Assembly: GCA_902767015.1 (NCBI GenBank)
Contig: CACXFV010000090.1
Span: forward strand, 1 to 51,180
DNA from: an uncultured Lachnospiraceae bacterium
GTDB lineage: Bacteria; Bacillota; Clostridia; Lachnospirales; Lachnospiraceae
Length of the DNA stretch: 51,180 nucleotides
Direction: 5' to 3'
Positions 1 to 8,758 of this stretch are shown piece after piece. The notes under the pieces are model-generated. The model saw only the letters and a program-made list of their open reading frames with translations. It had not been told where the DNA came from and searched no databases. The position numbers and the translations under genes were made by a program. Each line of letters starts with the position of its first letter. Within the stretch, counting starts at the first letter, position 1.

Positions 1-1274
1 CACATCTCCCAGCCGTTCATAAACATCTCAAAACGCTCCACATACTCCGGATTATCCGGTTTTTTCTTTGTGAGCGGTGATATCTCAATCGGATGATCCA
101 TAATAAAGGTCGGCTGGATCAAATGCTCCTCTACAAATTCCTCAAAGAAAAGATTCAATATATCTCCCTTCTTATGTCTGTCCTCATACTCCACATGCTT
201 TTCATCTGCAATCTTCCTTGCGTCTTCTAAGGTCTTAATTTCATTCCAGTCAACACCTGCATATTTCTTGACAGCATCGACCATCGTAAGTCTCTCAAAA
301 GGCTTCGAAAAATCCATCTCGATGCCATTATAGACAATCGTAGTGGTTCCCAGCACTTCCTGTGCCACATAACGATACATATTCTCTGTGAGATCCATCA
401 TTCCATTGTAATCTGTATAGGCCTGATAAAGTTCCATGAGTGTAAATTCCGGATTATGTCGTGTATCAAGTCCTTCATTTCTAAATACTCTTCCTATCTC
501 ATACACTCTCTCCAAGCCACCGACAATCAGTCTCTTCAAATACAATTCGAGAGAGATTCTAAGCTTCAAATCTTCATCGAGCGCATTAAAATGCGTCTCA
601 AATGGTCTGGCAGCAGCACCACCCGCATTAGATACCAGCATTGGCGTCTCGACCTCCATAAATCCCTGAGTATCTAGGAATCTTCTGATAGCACTGATAA
701 TCTTTGAACGCTTAATAAATGTGTCCTTTACCTCTGCATTCATAATCAGGTCAGTATACCTCTGTCTGTATCTGATATCTGTGTTTGTGAGACCATGAAA
801 CTTCTCCGGCAATATCTGCAAACTCTTTGATAATAAGGTCACTTCTGCGGCATGTACAGATATTTCACCTGTCTTTGTCTTAAATACCTCGCCTTTAATA
901 CCGATAATATCGCCAATATCAAATTTTTTAAAATCTTTATATACTTCTTCGCCTACACAGTCTCTTGCCACATATGACTGTATATTCCCCTGAAGATCCT
1001 GTACATTACAAAAAGATGCCTTTCCCATCACTCTCTTAGACATCATCCTTCCTGCAATGGTTACTGTCTTCCCTTCAAGCTCTTCAAAATGTTCTTTAAT
1101 CTCTTGTGTATGATGTGTTACGTCATATTTTGTTATCTCATAAGGATTCTTTCCCTCTTCCAATAGATTCGCAAGCTTCTCTCGCCTTACCTTTAACAAC
1201 TGATTAATATCCTGAACAGTATTATTTTGATTCTGCTTTCCATTGTTCTGCTGTGTATTCGTATTCTGTTCCAA
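1..1274 (-). CDS. lysS: Lysine--tRNA ligase (class II), 3' end cut by window edge
   Basis: Charges tRNA-Lys with lysine in the cytoplasm. The frame is open from the window edge for about 424 codons; the family is usually near 490-500, so the last 70 or so residues, including class II motif 3, lie outside. Visible are the N-terminal OB-fold anticodon-binding domain (translated RVMGKASFCNVQDLQG) and class II motif 2 (FRNEGLDTRHNPEFT). I place the start at a TTG eight bases after AAAGGAG; an in-frame ATG at 1307 overlapping the greA stop is the alternative. The residues just after the start are Asn/Gln-rich and probably a disordered tail. It follows greA closely, the common greA-lysS operon order, so it is probably transcribed from the greA promoter. 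Confidence 0.93.
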   Translation of the reverse strand, partial: MEQNTNTQQNNGKQNQNNTVQDINQLLKVRREKLANLLEEGKNPYEITKYDVTHHTQEIKEHFEELEGKTVTIAGRMMSKRVMGKASFCNVQDLQGNIQSYVARDCVGEEVYKDFKKFDIGDIIGIKGEVFKTKTGEISVHAAEVTLLSKSLQILPEKFHGLTNTDIRYRQRYTDLIMNAEVKDTFIKRSKIISAIRRFLDTQGFMEVETPMLVSNAGGAAARPFETHFNALDEDLKLRISLELYLKRLIVGGLERVYEIGRVFRNEGLDTRHNPEFTLMELYQAYTDYNGMMDLTENMYRYVAQEVLGTTTIVYNGIEMDFSKPFERLTMVDAVKKYAGVDWNEIKTLEDARKIADEKHVEYEDRHKKGDILNLFFEEFVEEHLIQPTFIMDHPIEISPLTKKKPDNPEYVERFEMFMNGWEM

Positions 1275-1293
1275 ATTGTCCACTCCTTTGTTT

Positions 1294-1782
1294 CTATTCT
1301 TCAACATTTCTCTGTATATCTAATATCTTATATTCAGCATACCCTGCCGGCAGTTCTACCTCAATTACATCACCGATTCTCGCGCCAATCATCGCTTTTC
1401 CTAATGGTGATTCATTGGATATCTTGTTATTCAGACTGTCTGCCTCTGTCGAGCCGACAAGATAAAACTCCAGTTCCTCGTCAAATTCAATATCATAGAT
1501 TTTGACTTTACAACCAACATTAATCTTTTCAAGATCAATGTCATCCTCATCCACTACTTCTGCATTTTTCAGAATTTTGCTGATTTCCTCAATTCTCTTC
1601 TCTATATGTCCCTGCTCCTCTTTCGCAGCATCATATTCCGCATTCTCTGACAGGTCTCCCTGTTCTCTCGCTTCCTTAATTTTGTCAGCTATCTCTTTTC
1701 GTTTAACAACTTTTAACTCCTCTAATTCTGCCTCTAATTTTTTAAGACCTGAATAAGTTAAAATATTTTTTTTATCAGCCAT
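1294..1782 (-). CDS. greA: Transcription elongation factor GreA
   Basis: Rescues backtracked RNA polymerase by stimulating cleavage of the transcript 3' end. At 162 residues it has the normal length. The N-terminal coiled coil (residues about 10-75, with the tip segment AREQGDLSENAEYDAAK) carries the acidic tip that reaches the polymerase active site, and the C-terminal half is the FKBP-like domain (ISNESPLGKAMIGARIGD). The ATG follows an AAAGGGTG ribosome binding site. Its stop codon lies within 20 bases of the lysS start, so the two are co-transcribed. A perfect 9-bp inverted repeat lies in the leader. Confidence 0.97.
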   Translation of the reverse strand: MADKKNILTYSGLKKLEAELEELKVVKRKEIADKIKEAREQGDLSENAEYDAAKEEQGHIEKRIEEISKILKNAEVVDEDDIDLEKINVGCKVKIYDIEFDEELEFYLVGSTEADSLNNKISNESPLGKAMIGARIGDVIEVELPAGYAEYKILDIQRNVEE

Positions 1783-1796
1783 TTCTTCACCCTTTC

Positions 1797-1827
1797 ATAC
1801 CAATCTCATATTCAAAATGATTGGTAT
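1797..1827 (-). promoter_or_regulatory. Inverted repeat in the greA leader
   Basis: ATACCAATC at 1797-1805 and its perfect complement at 1819-1827 are separated by 13 bases and sit 14 bases upstream of the greA ATG. It could form a small hairpin close to the ribosome binding site or be an operator; the sequence alone does not decide. Confidence 0.35.
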
Positions 1828-1934
1828 AATTTTCCTTTCTTAATATATATTTCTAAAATTATTCCTGCTATATTACCTTTTTCTAAATATCACCCTTCAT
1901 TTTTATTAAATACCTTTTGTTACCACACTGTCTT

Positions 1935-2079
1935 GTCGTACTTGTTTGCTATCGCATTAATTCGTCATGCTTTTTTATTATCGCATTATTGTGTCATGTT
2001 TTTTTATTATCGTATTAACTTGGCATACTTTTTTGCTATCGCACAATCCTGTCATATCTTTTTGCTATACGATACTGCC
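1935..2079. repeat. Five tandem copies of a degenerate 29-bp repeat
   Basis: Units begin at 1935, 1964, 1993, 2022 and 2051, so the period is exactly 29. The consensus is roughly GTCATRCTTTTTT followed by RYTATCGCATTAWTYY; units differ at several positions, so the array is old. A still weaker copy may precede it at 1906. The array fills the middle of the 472-bp gap between dusB and greA (1783-2254), which otherwise holds only AT-rich DNA, the greA leader and a small GAAAGT/ACTTTC palindrome near 2093. There are no spacers, so it is not CRISPR, and no credible gene in any frame. Confidence 0.85.
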
Positions 2080-2254
2080 ACCAATAAACAGTCTGAAAGT
2101 AAACTTTCACACTTTTCATCAACTAGGAAAAAATTATAGCCCAAAGAAAGTCTAATGTCAAGTTTATGTGTAATCTACCAGACATATTTTGTAACTGTTC
2201 AGCATCTCAAATAATTCATAAAATAACATTAGCGTTTCAGCTAAAAACCGGTGT

Positions 2255-3208
2255 TCATAACATATCAATCAGCTCTTCAAGGGCTATATATGTTTCTATC
2301 ATATTGACCTTATTCCTGATGACAGAGGAGTGTGGCATTCCACCGGTATACCATGCAACATGCTTGCGCATCTCTCTGATTCCTGTATATTCACCCTTAC
2401 AGTCAATCAACATTTTTGCATGCCTCAGTATCATTTTTTTAATTTCTTCTTTGTCAGGTTTTTCCATACGTTTTCCATTTTCAAAATAACATGAAATCTC
2501 CCTGAATATCCACGGATTACCTCTTGCTCCCCTTCCTATCATAATGGCATCACAACCGGTTTCCTCATACAGGCGTATGGCATCCTCTACGCCGAACACA
2601 TCGCCGTTTCCTATAACGGGAATACTCACATTTTTTTTCACATCTGCTATAATCTGATAGTCGGCATGCCCGGAATAATACTGCTCTCTGGTTCTTCCGT
2701 GAACTGCCACGGCACTGACACCACACTGTTCAGCCAGTTTTGCCATTTCAACGGCATTGACATGCTGTGCATCAAACCCTTTTCTAATCTTAATTGTCAC
2801 TGGTTTTTTTACCTTAGATACAATATTCTTAAGTATTTTTTCTACAAGGGGCATATCCTTCATTAAGGCACTTCCCTCATGATTATTGACAATCTTAGGC
2901 ACCGGACAGCCCATATTCACATCTATGATATCAAAATCTCTCTCTTCAGAAATCTTTGCCGCGATATCGCCCATGATATCAGCATCGGAACCAAATAACT
3001 GAACTGCTATGGGATGCTGCTGATGATTCATCTGCAATAAAGGTTCTGTATTTTTATTCCTGTACAGAATTGCTTTGGCACTTACCATCTCCGTATATAA
3101 AAGGCCGCAGCCCATCTCCCTGCACAGACTGCGAAAAGGTAAATCTGTCACACCAGCCATCGGTGCAAGTACAAGATTATTCTCTATCTCCAAATCTCCA
3201 ATCTTCAC
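2255..3208 (-). CDS. dusB: tRNA-dihydrouridine synthase (DusB family)
   Basis: FMN-dependent reduction of uridines in the tRNA D-loop region. The 317-residue protein starts with a TIM barrel carrying the family signature LAPMAGVTDLPFRSLCREMG, the DVNMGCPVPKI segment containing the catalytic Cys, and the FMN-phosphate site IMIGRGARGNPWIF; the C-terminal helical domain binds tRNA. The start is a GTG six bases after GGAGG. It lies 127 bp downstream of coaX and is followed by the 29-bp repeat region. Confidence 0.93.
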   Translation of the reverse strand: MKIGDLEIENNLVLAPMAGVTDLPFRSLCREMGCGLLYTEMVSAKAILYRNKNTEPLLQMNHQQHPIAVQLFGSDADIMGDIAAKISEERDFDIIDVNMGCPVPKIVNNHEGSALMKDMPLVEKILKNIVSKVKKPVTIKIRKGFDAQHVNAVEMAKLAEQCGVSAVAVHGRTREQYYSGHADYQIIADVKKNVSIPVIGNGDVFGVEDAIRLYEETGCDAIMIGRGARGNPWIFREISCYFENGKRMEKPDKEEIKKMILRHAKMLIDCKGEYTGIREMRKHVAWYTGGMPHSSVIRNKVNMIETYIALEELIDML

Positions 3209-3283
3209 TGCCTACCTCCACCTGTTACAAACATCTGTCCTCGTGTTGCCCATCATTTCTCTCACCTCATATTTGTAAAACTA

Positions 3284-3334
3284 CTCATAATCCCACTATT
3301 AAGATAGTAAAGTCCGCTCATGACCCAACTATTA
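3284..3334. repeat. Two imperfect 18-bp direct repeats upstream of dusB
   Basis: The segments at 3284-3301 and 3317-3334 agree at 15 of 18 positions (consensus CTCATRAYCCMACTATTA) and are 33 bp apart, in the gap between coaX and dusB. They could be a tandem operator for dusB or chance similarity in AT-rich DNA. Confidence 0.4.
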
Positions 3335-3335
3335 C

Positions 3336-4112
3336 TTAAACTTTTGATTTTACCTTATCATATACAAGCTTCAATCCCTTTAACGTGAGCGTACTGTCAT
3401 AGACATCAATGGAAGCAGTTCCCTCAGAAATAATCTTTCCCAGACCTCCTGTTGCCACAACCTGCATATTCTTTATTCCCGTCTCTTCTTTAATCTTCCT
3501 AATAATATATTCTGTCTGTCCTATGTGACCATACACCAGTCCTGCCTGCATGCTGGATATGGTGTCCTTCGCAAGAATAGAATCCGGCTTTGCAATCTCT
3601 ATGGCCGGAAGCTTCGCTGCATCCTGCCAAAGTGCTTTCGCACATATACTGATACCCGGTGCTGTTATTCCTGCTGCAAATGCACCATCTGACGTAATAT
3701 AATCATATGTTGTCGCGGTGCCGAAATCAATGACAATCACGGGACCTCCGTAGATTTCATATGCCCCGACCGCATCCACAATTCTGTCAGAACCAATTTC
3801 TCTTGCATTTCCTGTAACCATCTTAATTCCTGTTTTTACTCCGGGACCTACGATGATCGGCTTGCATTTTAAATATTTAATCACGGAATTCTCAAAGGAA
3901 TACATGATATCCGGCACAACGGAAGATACAATAACATCTTTTATATCCTTATCACTGATGTCTTTACAATTCAAAAGATTAAGAATCAACATTCCAAACT
4001 CGTCAGATGTTCTCTGTATCTTAGTTGTCAGACGAAATGTTGCAACAATCTGATTATTCTCAAATACACCTAATGTAATATTAGTATTCCCAATATCCAC
4101 CACTAACAACAT
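3336..4112 (-). CDS. coaX: Type III pantothenate kinase
   Basis: ATP-dependent phosphorylation of pantothenate, the first step to coenzyme A. The 258-residue protein belongs to the ASKHA fold: phosphate-1 loop VDIGNTN at residues 5-11, the GPGVKTGIK substrate loop, and the GTATTYDYI phosphate-2 segment, followed by [10 protein letters not shown]. CoaX differs from CoaA/PanK-II in being feedback-insensitive and usually needing a monovalent cation (family knowledge). The ATG follows GTAGGAG at good spacing. It is probably co-transcribed with dusB downstream. Confidence 0.95.
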   Translation of the reverse strand: MLLVVDIGNTNITLGVFENNQIVATFRLTTKIQRTSDEFGMLILNLLNCKDISDKDIKDVIVSSVVPDIMYSFENSVIKYLKCKPIIVGPGVKTGIKMVTGNAREIGSDRIVDAVGAYEIYGGPVIVIDFGTATTYDYITSDGAFAAGITAPGISICAKALWQDAAKLPAIEIAKPDSILAKDTISSMQAGLVYGHIGQTEYIIRKIKEETGIKNMQVVATGGLGKIISEGTASIDVYDSTLTLKGLKLVYDKVKSKV

Positions 4113-4224
4113 ATCGTTCTCCTACCTTCCTTTTACACTCTAAACACATGGTTCCTGTTTTGACATATATTTTAACTCATCATAATCTCCACAATGATAA
4201 CTGTTATATATTGATATTTCTGAT

Positions 4225-4566
4225 TCAGACTGCTCCTTCCTCTTCTTGGATGCCCAACACAAATACTTTGTAAAACATCTCCAATGCCTCTAATAACTCT
4301 CTTTTTTCTGTCTGCAGCTGCTTAATCTTCAAACCACAGCCTATCTCATCAAAAAACACATCATATTCATCACAGATTACCTTAAATTCCAGTTGTCCCT
4401 CCTTTGTATACTGGAGAGTAATGATACCACCAATATCCTCGGTAAACAGAACACACATAATTTTCAGTTCATCCTTTACCCTGTCCGGCAGATTCTCAAA
4501 ATCCGGATTAAGATAGTATTTTTGTTCGTATGAATTTGCCCCACAAAGCACTACATTTTCTTCCAC
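4225..4566 (-). CDS. Conserved Lachnospiraceae protein, DUF6145-like
   Basis: A soluble 113-residue protein without signal peptide or membrane segment. I choose the GTG six bases after GGAGG; the open frame extends upstream to 4620 but would overlap the preceding gene and lacks a better ribosome binding site. The segments ENVVLCGANSYEQKYYLNP and DEIGCGLKIKQLQTEKREL are conserved blocks I associate with the DUF6145 family of clostridia; no function is known. The C-terminal half is a predicted helix that could dimerise. It directly follows the small membrane protein gene and is probably co-expressed with it. Confidence 0.7.
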   Translation of the reverse strand: MEENVVLCGANSYEQKYYLNPDFENLPDRVKDELKIMCVLFTEDIGGIITLQYTKEGQLEFKVICDEYDVFFDEIGCGLKIKQLQTEKRELLEALEMFYKVFVLGIQEEEGAV

Positions 4567-4613
4567 AATTTGCCTCCACCAAAATTTATTTAGTATAACC
4601 ATGACAAATCTGC

Positions 4614-4922
4614 TTACCAAAAAGCAAGAAAGGTAATGATTGTCATACCTATCAGAAATATTCCTGCCAGCATCAATGCCACCATCTTTAGTATCTCATT
4701 TCTCTTAAAATACTTCAAACCCATACATATATTCATTGCGGCAGCAAATAAAAAAACTGCCACAAAAAATTTCTCATTTTTTTCTCTGTCAATAAAGATA
4801 AAAATTGTCGATATGACCACCAGGATTCCTAAAATGGTATTGATGATATCATAACCGCCTGACGAATTAATCCTCCGTCGCCTGCTACTGTCCTTTGAAG
4901 TATTTTTACCTAAAAACAGCAT
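4614..4922 (-). CDS. Small integral membrane protein of unknown function
   Basis: About 102 residues from an ATG seven bases after GAGGA; the frame also allows a TTG two codons earlier. It has an arginine-rich cytoplasmic start (SSRRRRINSSGG) and three hydrophobic segments (TILGILVVISTIFIFI, FVAVFLFAAAMNICMGL and MVALMLAGIFLIGMTIITFL). The arrangement resembles DUF6637-type small membrane proteins of clostridia, but I cannot assign a role. It lies 34 bp downstream of argF and 47 bp upstream of the DUF6145-like gene. Confidence 0.7.
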   Translation of the reverse strand: MLFLGKNTSKDSSRRRRINSSGGYDIINTILGILVVISTIFIFIDREKNEKFFVAVFLFAAAMNICMGLKYFKRNEILKMVALMLAGIFLIGMTIITFLAFW

Positions 4923-4956
4923 ATCCAATCCTCACTTTGCATATTTGCATACTTAC

Positions 4957-5964
4957 CTAATAACTGCTCTTTTTCAGTGTAGCTGCCATGATTGCCTTGA
5001 TAGAGTGCATTCTGTTCTCTGCCTCTTCGAATACAACAGAGTTCGCTGATTCAAATACTTCATCAGTTACCTCCATCTCTGTGATTCCATATTTTTCGTA
5101 GATTTCTTTGCCTATCTTTGTCTTCAGATCATGAAATGCCGGCAGACAATGCATAAAAATCGCGTCAGACTTCGCATAATCCATAGCTTTCTTATTAACC
5201 TGATATGGCATTAATGCTTTGATTCTTTCTTCCCATACGCTCTCCGGCTCTCCCATTGATACCCATACATCTGTGTAAAGGATATCAGCATCTTTTGTAC
5301 CTTCTGCAACGCTATCGGTAAGTGTCACACTTCCCCCTGACTCTTTTGCATATTCTCTAGAAGCATTGACAAGCTCCTCATTTGGAAAATACTGTGGATT
5401 CGTGCATGCCACAAAGTGAAGTCCCAGTTTTGAACATGCCACCATAAGAGAATTCCCCATATTATATCTGGCATCTCCCATATAGACAAATTTGAGACCA
5501 CTAAGTCTTCCGAACTTCTCCTTGATGGTAAGCATGTCTGCAATCATCTGTGTCGGGTGATATTCATTTGTCAATCCGTTCCATACAGGAACCTTAGCAT
5601 ATCTGGCAAGCTCCTCCACAATTTCCTGCTCAAAGCCTCTGTACTCAATTCCTTCAAACATACCGCTTAAGACCCTCGCCGTATCTGCGATACTCTCCTT
5701 TTTTCCGATCTGTGATCCCTGCGGATCAAGATAAGTCGTTCCCATACCAAGATCATGCGCTGCTACTTCAAAGGAACATCTGGTTCTTGTGCTTGTCTTT
5801 TCAAATATCAATGCTACATTCTGTCCTCTGTACTCATCCACCCTTATCCCTTTTTTCTTTTTATCCTTGAGCTCAGCTGCCAGATCAATCAGGTACTCTA
5901 TCTCTTCACTTGTAAAATCTCTTAATGTGAGAAAATCTCTTCCCGTCAAATCAATTGTACTCAT
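4957..5964 (-). CDS. argF: Ornithine carbamoyltransferase
   Basis: Condenses ornithine with carbamoyl phosphate to give citrulline in arginine synthesis; the reverse reaction serves arginine fermentation. The 335-residue protein has the carbamoyl-phosphate loop STRTR (residues 58-62), the ornithine/phosphate region around PVWNGLTNEYHPTQMIADML, and the catalytic HCLPAFHD motif. Because a carbamate kinase gene (arcC) lies elsewhere in the window, either the catabolic (arcB) or anabolic role is possible; the absence of arcA next to it and the monocistronic-looking promoter favour neither strongly. A TTGACA promoter with an operator-like inverted repeat lies upstream. Confidence 0.96.
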   Translation of the reverse strand: MSTIDLTGRDFLTLRDFTSEEIEYLIDLAAELKDKKKKGIRVDEYRGQNVALIFEKTSTRTRCSFEVAAHDLGMGTTYLDPQGSQIGKKESIADTARVLSGMFEGIEYRGFEQEIVEELARYAKVPVWNGLTNEYHPTQMIADMLTIKEKFGRLSGLKFVYMGDARYNMGNSLMVACSKLGLHFVACTNPQYFPNEELVNASREYAKESGGSVTLTDSVAEGTKDADILYTDVWVSMGEPESVWEERIKALMPYQVNKKAMDYAKSDAIFMHCLPAFHDLKTKIGKEIYEKYGITEMEVTDEVFESANSVVFEEAENRMHSIKAIMAATLKKSSY

Positions 5965-5994
5965 TTATCTTTATCCTTTCCATTTCAATATTTT

Positions 5995-6039
5995 CCACAA
6001 TTTACAATACATTGTGGCAAATCTTTCTATATTTGTCAA
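5995..6039 (-). promoter_or_regulatory. argF promoter with inverted repeat over the -10
   Basis: Minus strand: TTGACA (6034-6039), 17-bp spacer, CACAAT (6011-6016). CCACAAT/ATTGTGG arms at 5995-6001 and 6011-6017 flank a 9-bp spacer and cover the -10, a position suited to a repressor such as ArgR, though the site is not a clear ARG box. Confidence 0.6.
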
Positions 6040-6052
6040 GTAGAAATAGAAA

Positions 6053-6090
6053 TTGCCATGCAGCTATGCTACTTCATAACCGCATGGCAA
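6053..6090 (-). terminator. Terminator downstream of the 6150 lipoprotein gene
   Basis: Perfect 9-bp stem TTGCCATGC/GCATGGCAA with a 20-base loop; on the minus strand it is followed by TTTCTATTTC. It separates the lipoprotein gene from argF. Confidence 0.65.
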
Positions 6091-6149
6091 AATTCATCTC
6101 ATCTGCATCTGTCTGTCTTAAGTGAATGACCTATGAAAACGAAATGTGA

Positions 6150-7109
6150 TTAGTCTTCCCAGTCGTAATCATCATCATCCCAATCGTAAGAGCTTCCGCC
6201 TAAGCCTAAATCTGTCTCAACTGCTGACTCCTTTACACTATCAGGAACAGGTGATATCTTTACGTCATTGACACCGAGATTAACTTCTAAGTTCAACTTC
6301 TTGATATTTACATCAATGCCCTCTACAGAACCCTTACCAGTCATTGAAAACTCAAACTTAACCGGCATATAATCACTCTTTGCAAAGTATAATGCGTATG
6401 TAACATTAAGTGAATCAAGTGCCTCTATAACCTCCATGTAGCTATCCATGTCCTCAAACATTTCTCCACTTTCTTCATAAAGCTTTAATAATTTATTCTT
6501 ATCAAGCTTTGCTGATAAAACGTAACATTCTTTCTTATTGACGAATGATGTCTTGCTCTCAAGTTTAACAAAATCTTCAACTTCCTTTAAATCATCGGAT
6601 GAAATGCTGCCTAATCCACTCTTAACCTGCTCCAGCGCATCTTCTATCTGAGATATTGCATCGTCAAAATCTGAAACATCTACGGTATCTGTCCGCCAAT
6701 CCTCATCATTGAGCTTCACATATACACTCATCTCATCATCTTCAGTTTCACCATAAACTTCAGCTTTGTAATCACCGGACATATCCTGTCCGCCGCCGCT
6801 AATCTTATAGCTTACTTTACCTGATGCCTCTATGGCAGGATCTTCCACCTGTGCCTTGCCGGTCAGATCAGCGCTGCCCTTGATTACCATATTAGTTCCC
6901 TGTGCAGAACCTGTAATGTCAGCCTCACCCTTGATGCCAATTTCAACAGACTCAATGTCAGTAACTGCCTCAGCTGCATTTTCGAGAACCTCTGTCATCT
7001 CAACATCAACTTTAGAACCTTTCTTTCCTCCGGAAGATTCACTTCCACAGCCTGCAAGCATTGAAACAGACAACGCTGCGACTACCAGATAAGTTAATCT
7101 TTTTTTCAT
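6150..7109 (-). CDS. Surface lipoprotein of unknown function (LolA/DUF6612-like fold possible)
   Basis: A 319-residue exported lipoprotein: Lys/Arg start, hydrophobic segment and lipobox LAGC with the lipidated Cys at residue 21. The mature part begins with an acidic amphipathic segment and then alternating beta strands (IKGEADITG, GSADLTGKAQ, KVSYKISGGG) like the half-barrel of LolA/LppX/DUF6612 proteins that bind hydrophobic ligands; this fold is my inference. The tail is very acidic (YDWDDDDYDWED). The ATG follows AGGAGG. It stands alone, with its own terminator downstream and the SPFH/NfeD operon upstream. Confidence 0.8.
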   Translation of the reverse strand: MKKRLTYLVVAALSVSMLAGCGSESSGGKKGSKVDVEMTEVLENAAEAVTDIESVEIGIKGEADITGSAQGTNMVIKGSADLTGKAQVEDPAIEASGKVSYKISGGGQDMSGDYKAEVYGETEDDEMSVYVKLNDEDWRTDTVDVSDFDDAISQIEDALEQVKSGLGSISSDDLKEVEDFVKLESKTSFVNKKECYVLSAKLDKNKLLKLYEESGEMFEDMDSYMEVIEALDSLNVTYALYFAKSDYMPVKFEFSMTGKGSVEGIDVNIKKLNLEVNLGVNDVKISPVPDSVKESAVETDLGLGGSSYDWDDDDYDWED

Positions 7110-7161
7110 AATTTCCTCCTAGCTGCAATATCAATATTGCAAATCCTTTCTTCATTGTATT

Positions 7162-8106
7162 TTATTTATCTTTAACGACTTCTGCTAAAGCCGAAAGACT
7201 TCCTGCGAAACCTTGAATTTCTGAAGGTATGATTATCTTTGTTGCCTTACCGTCTGCTACCTTCGAAAGTGTCTCAAGACTCTTCAACTGTATGACAGAC
7301 TGATCTGCACCTGCCTCTTTGATTTTTCTGATACCTTCTGCATTGGCCTCCTGCACGGCAAGAATCGCCTGCGCCTGACCTTCTGCCTCTCTGATGGTTG
7401 CCTCTTTCTTTGCTTCTGCTCTTAAGATGGCAGCTTCTTTCTCTGCCTCTGCGGCAAGAATCGCCTCTGACTTCTTACCCTCTGCCACCAAAATTGTGGA
7501 TGTCTTCTCTCCCTCAGCTCTTAAGATAGCCTCACGTCTCTCACGCTCAGCCTTCATCTGCTTTTCCATCGCCTCATGAATCGCCGGCGGCGGAATAATA
7601 TTCTTCAGCTCCACTCTCTTAACCTTGATTCCCCAAGGATCTGTTGCTATATCAAGAGAAATCTTCATTTTCTCATTGATTGTCTCCCTGGATGTAAGCG
7701 TCTGATCCAATTCCAAATCACCTATTATATTTCTAAGTGTGGTAGCTGTCAGATTCTCTATTGCCATGATAGGATTTTCAACACCATATGTGAAATACTT
7801 CGGATCTGTTATCTGAAAAAATACAATCGTATCAATCTTCATGGTAACATTATCCTTCGTAATTACTGACTGCGGTGGGAAATCCACTACCTGTTCTTTT
7901 AACAGTACACGTCTCGCCACCCTGTCTATGATTGGCCACTTCCAATGCATTCCTACTGACCATGTACACTTATAACCACCCAGTCGTTCAATAACATACG
8001 CCTGTGATTGCGGAACAATTCGTATACAAGACATAAATAATGCTAATACAATGACCAATATCACGATTACTGCCCAGAAACCTACTGCGCCTGCTGCCAA
8101 AATCAT
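7162..8106 (-). CDS. SPFH/band 7 membrane protein (stomatin/QmcA-like)
   Basis: A 314-residue prohibitin-superfamily scaffold of membrane microdomains. It has one N-terminal transmembrane segment (residues about 7-27), a band 7 domain (VPQSQAYVIERLGGYKCTWS through EKMKISLDIATDPWGIKVKR), a long Ala/Glu-rich coiled coil (about 185-255) and a conserved tail. It lies 15 bp downstream of a NfeD gene, the well known NfeD-SPFH pairing in which the SPFH protein oligomerises and NfeD supplies an OB-fold partner. Both share the promoter upstream of nfeD. In Bacillus the related YuaG/FloT acts in cell wall and secretion functions; the role here is inferred only. Confidence 0.9.
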   Translation of the reverse strand: MILAAGAVGFWAVIVILVIVLALFMSCIRIVPQSQAYVIERLGGYKCTWSVGMHWKWPIIDRVARRVLLKEQVVDFPPQSVITKDNVTMKIDTIVFFQITDPKYFTYGVENPIMAIENLTATTLRNIIGDLELDQTLTSRETINEKMKISLDIATDPWGIKVKRVELKNIIPPPAIHEAMEKQMKAERERREAILRAEGEKTSTILVAEGKKSEAILAAEAEKEAAILRAEAKKEATIREAEGQAQAILAVQEANAEGIRKIKEAGADQSVIQLKSLETLSKVADGKATKIIIPSEIQGFAGSLSALAEVVKDK

Positions 8107-8121
8107 ATCTCATCACCCTTT

Positions 8122-8547
8122 CTATATTTTTTTCACAAGGAGCTTTACCCCCTCTACCTTTACTACTTCTGCCTTATCCCCGGCTTCAACTGTCATTCCA
8201 TCTGCTGAACATGCCATCCATGTCTCACCTTCAAGTACCGCTTCTCCAATCCCTTGCGCATCTGCGATTCTTCTGGTAATCATTACTCTCTTTCCAATGA
8301 CCTCATCAACATTTGTTCTGATTCTGTCCTTATTGAGATATTTTACCGCAATCGGCCTTGTTATCACAAGCGATACCATAGAAACCGCAACAAACAGCAC
8401 CGCCTGAACAATGTAGCCTGCCCCGAACAATGTAGCGATAAAAGCTGCAATTGCCCCAATGCAAAACCATATCGTTGTAAGTCCCAATGTGACAATTTCA
8501 ATGCCTAGCAGAACGATGAATATTATCAACCAGCAAATAGAATCCAT
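8122..8547 (-). CDS. NfeD-like membrane protein, short form
   Basis: 141 residues from an ATG eight bases after GGAGG; an earlier in-frame ATG at 8562 contains that ribosome binding site and is unlikely. Three or four hydrophobic segments (MDSICWLIIFIVLLGIEIV, TIWFCIGAIAAFIATLFGA, VLFVAVSMVSLVITRP) precede a C-terminal soluble OB-fold domain (VIGKRVMITRRIADAQGIGE, then WMACSADGMTVEAGDKAEV). This is the short NfeD1b type without the ClpP-like protease domain. It is the first gene of the pair with the SPFH protein. Confidence 0.9.
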   Translation of the reverse strand: MDSICWLIIFIVLLGIEIVTLGLTTIWFCIGAIAAFIATLFGAGYIVQAVLFVAVSMVSLVITRPIAVKYLNKDRIRTNVDEVIGKRVMITRRIADAQGIGEAVLEGETWMACSADGMTVEAGDKAEVVKVEGVKLLVKKI

Positions 8548-8594
8548 ATCCATCACCTCCATATAGATTATGCAGTGTTAATAAAGTTATACTA

Positions 8595-8623
8595 ACTATA
8601 ATCTATTCCTTTGGAATTTACAA
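8595..8623 (-). promoter_or_regulatory. Promoter of the nfeD-SPFH operon
   Basis: Minus strand TTGTAA (8618-8623), 17-bp spacer, TATAGT (8595-8600), about 45 bases upstream of the NfeD start. Confidence 0.55.
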
Positions 8624-8693
8624 GCAATATTTTAAAATATTAGCCTAATTTAACGTGTAAATATTACCACTATCATAACTTATCAATTTGTTA

Positions 8694-8727
8694 CAGCCCG
8701 AATAATCAGATATCATTATCCGGGCTG
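8694..8727 (-). terminator. Hairpin downstream of the SH3/hydrolase gene
   Basis: CAGCCCG plus AATAAT pairs with ATTATC plus CGGGCTG (one A-C mismatch), 8-base loop. It lies 30 bp past the stop codon at 8759. The following tract is not T-rich, so termination is probable rather than certain. Confidence 0.5.
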
Positions 8728-8758
8728 CCTGTCACAGTAAACCTTTTACTTCGCTTTA

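Noticed and set aside
1935..2079. 29-bp repeats as a CRISPR array
   Set aside because: Units are directly adjacent with no unique spacers, and no cas genes are present.
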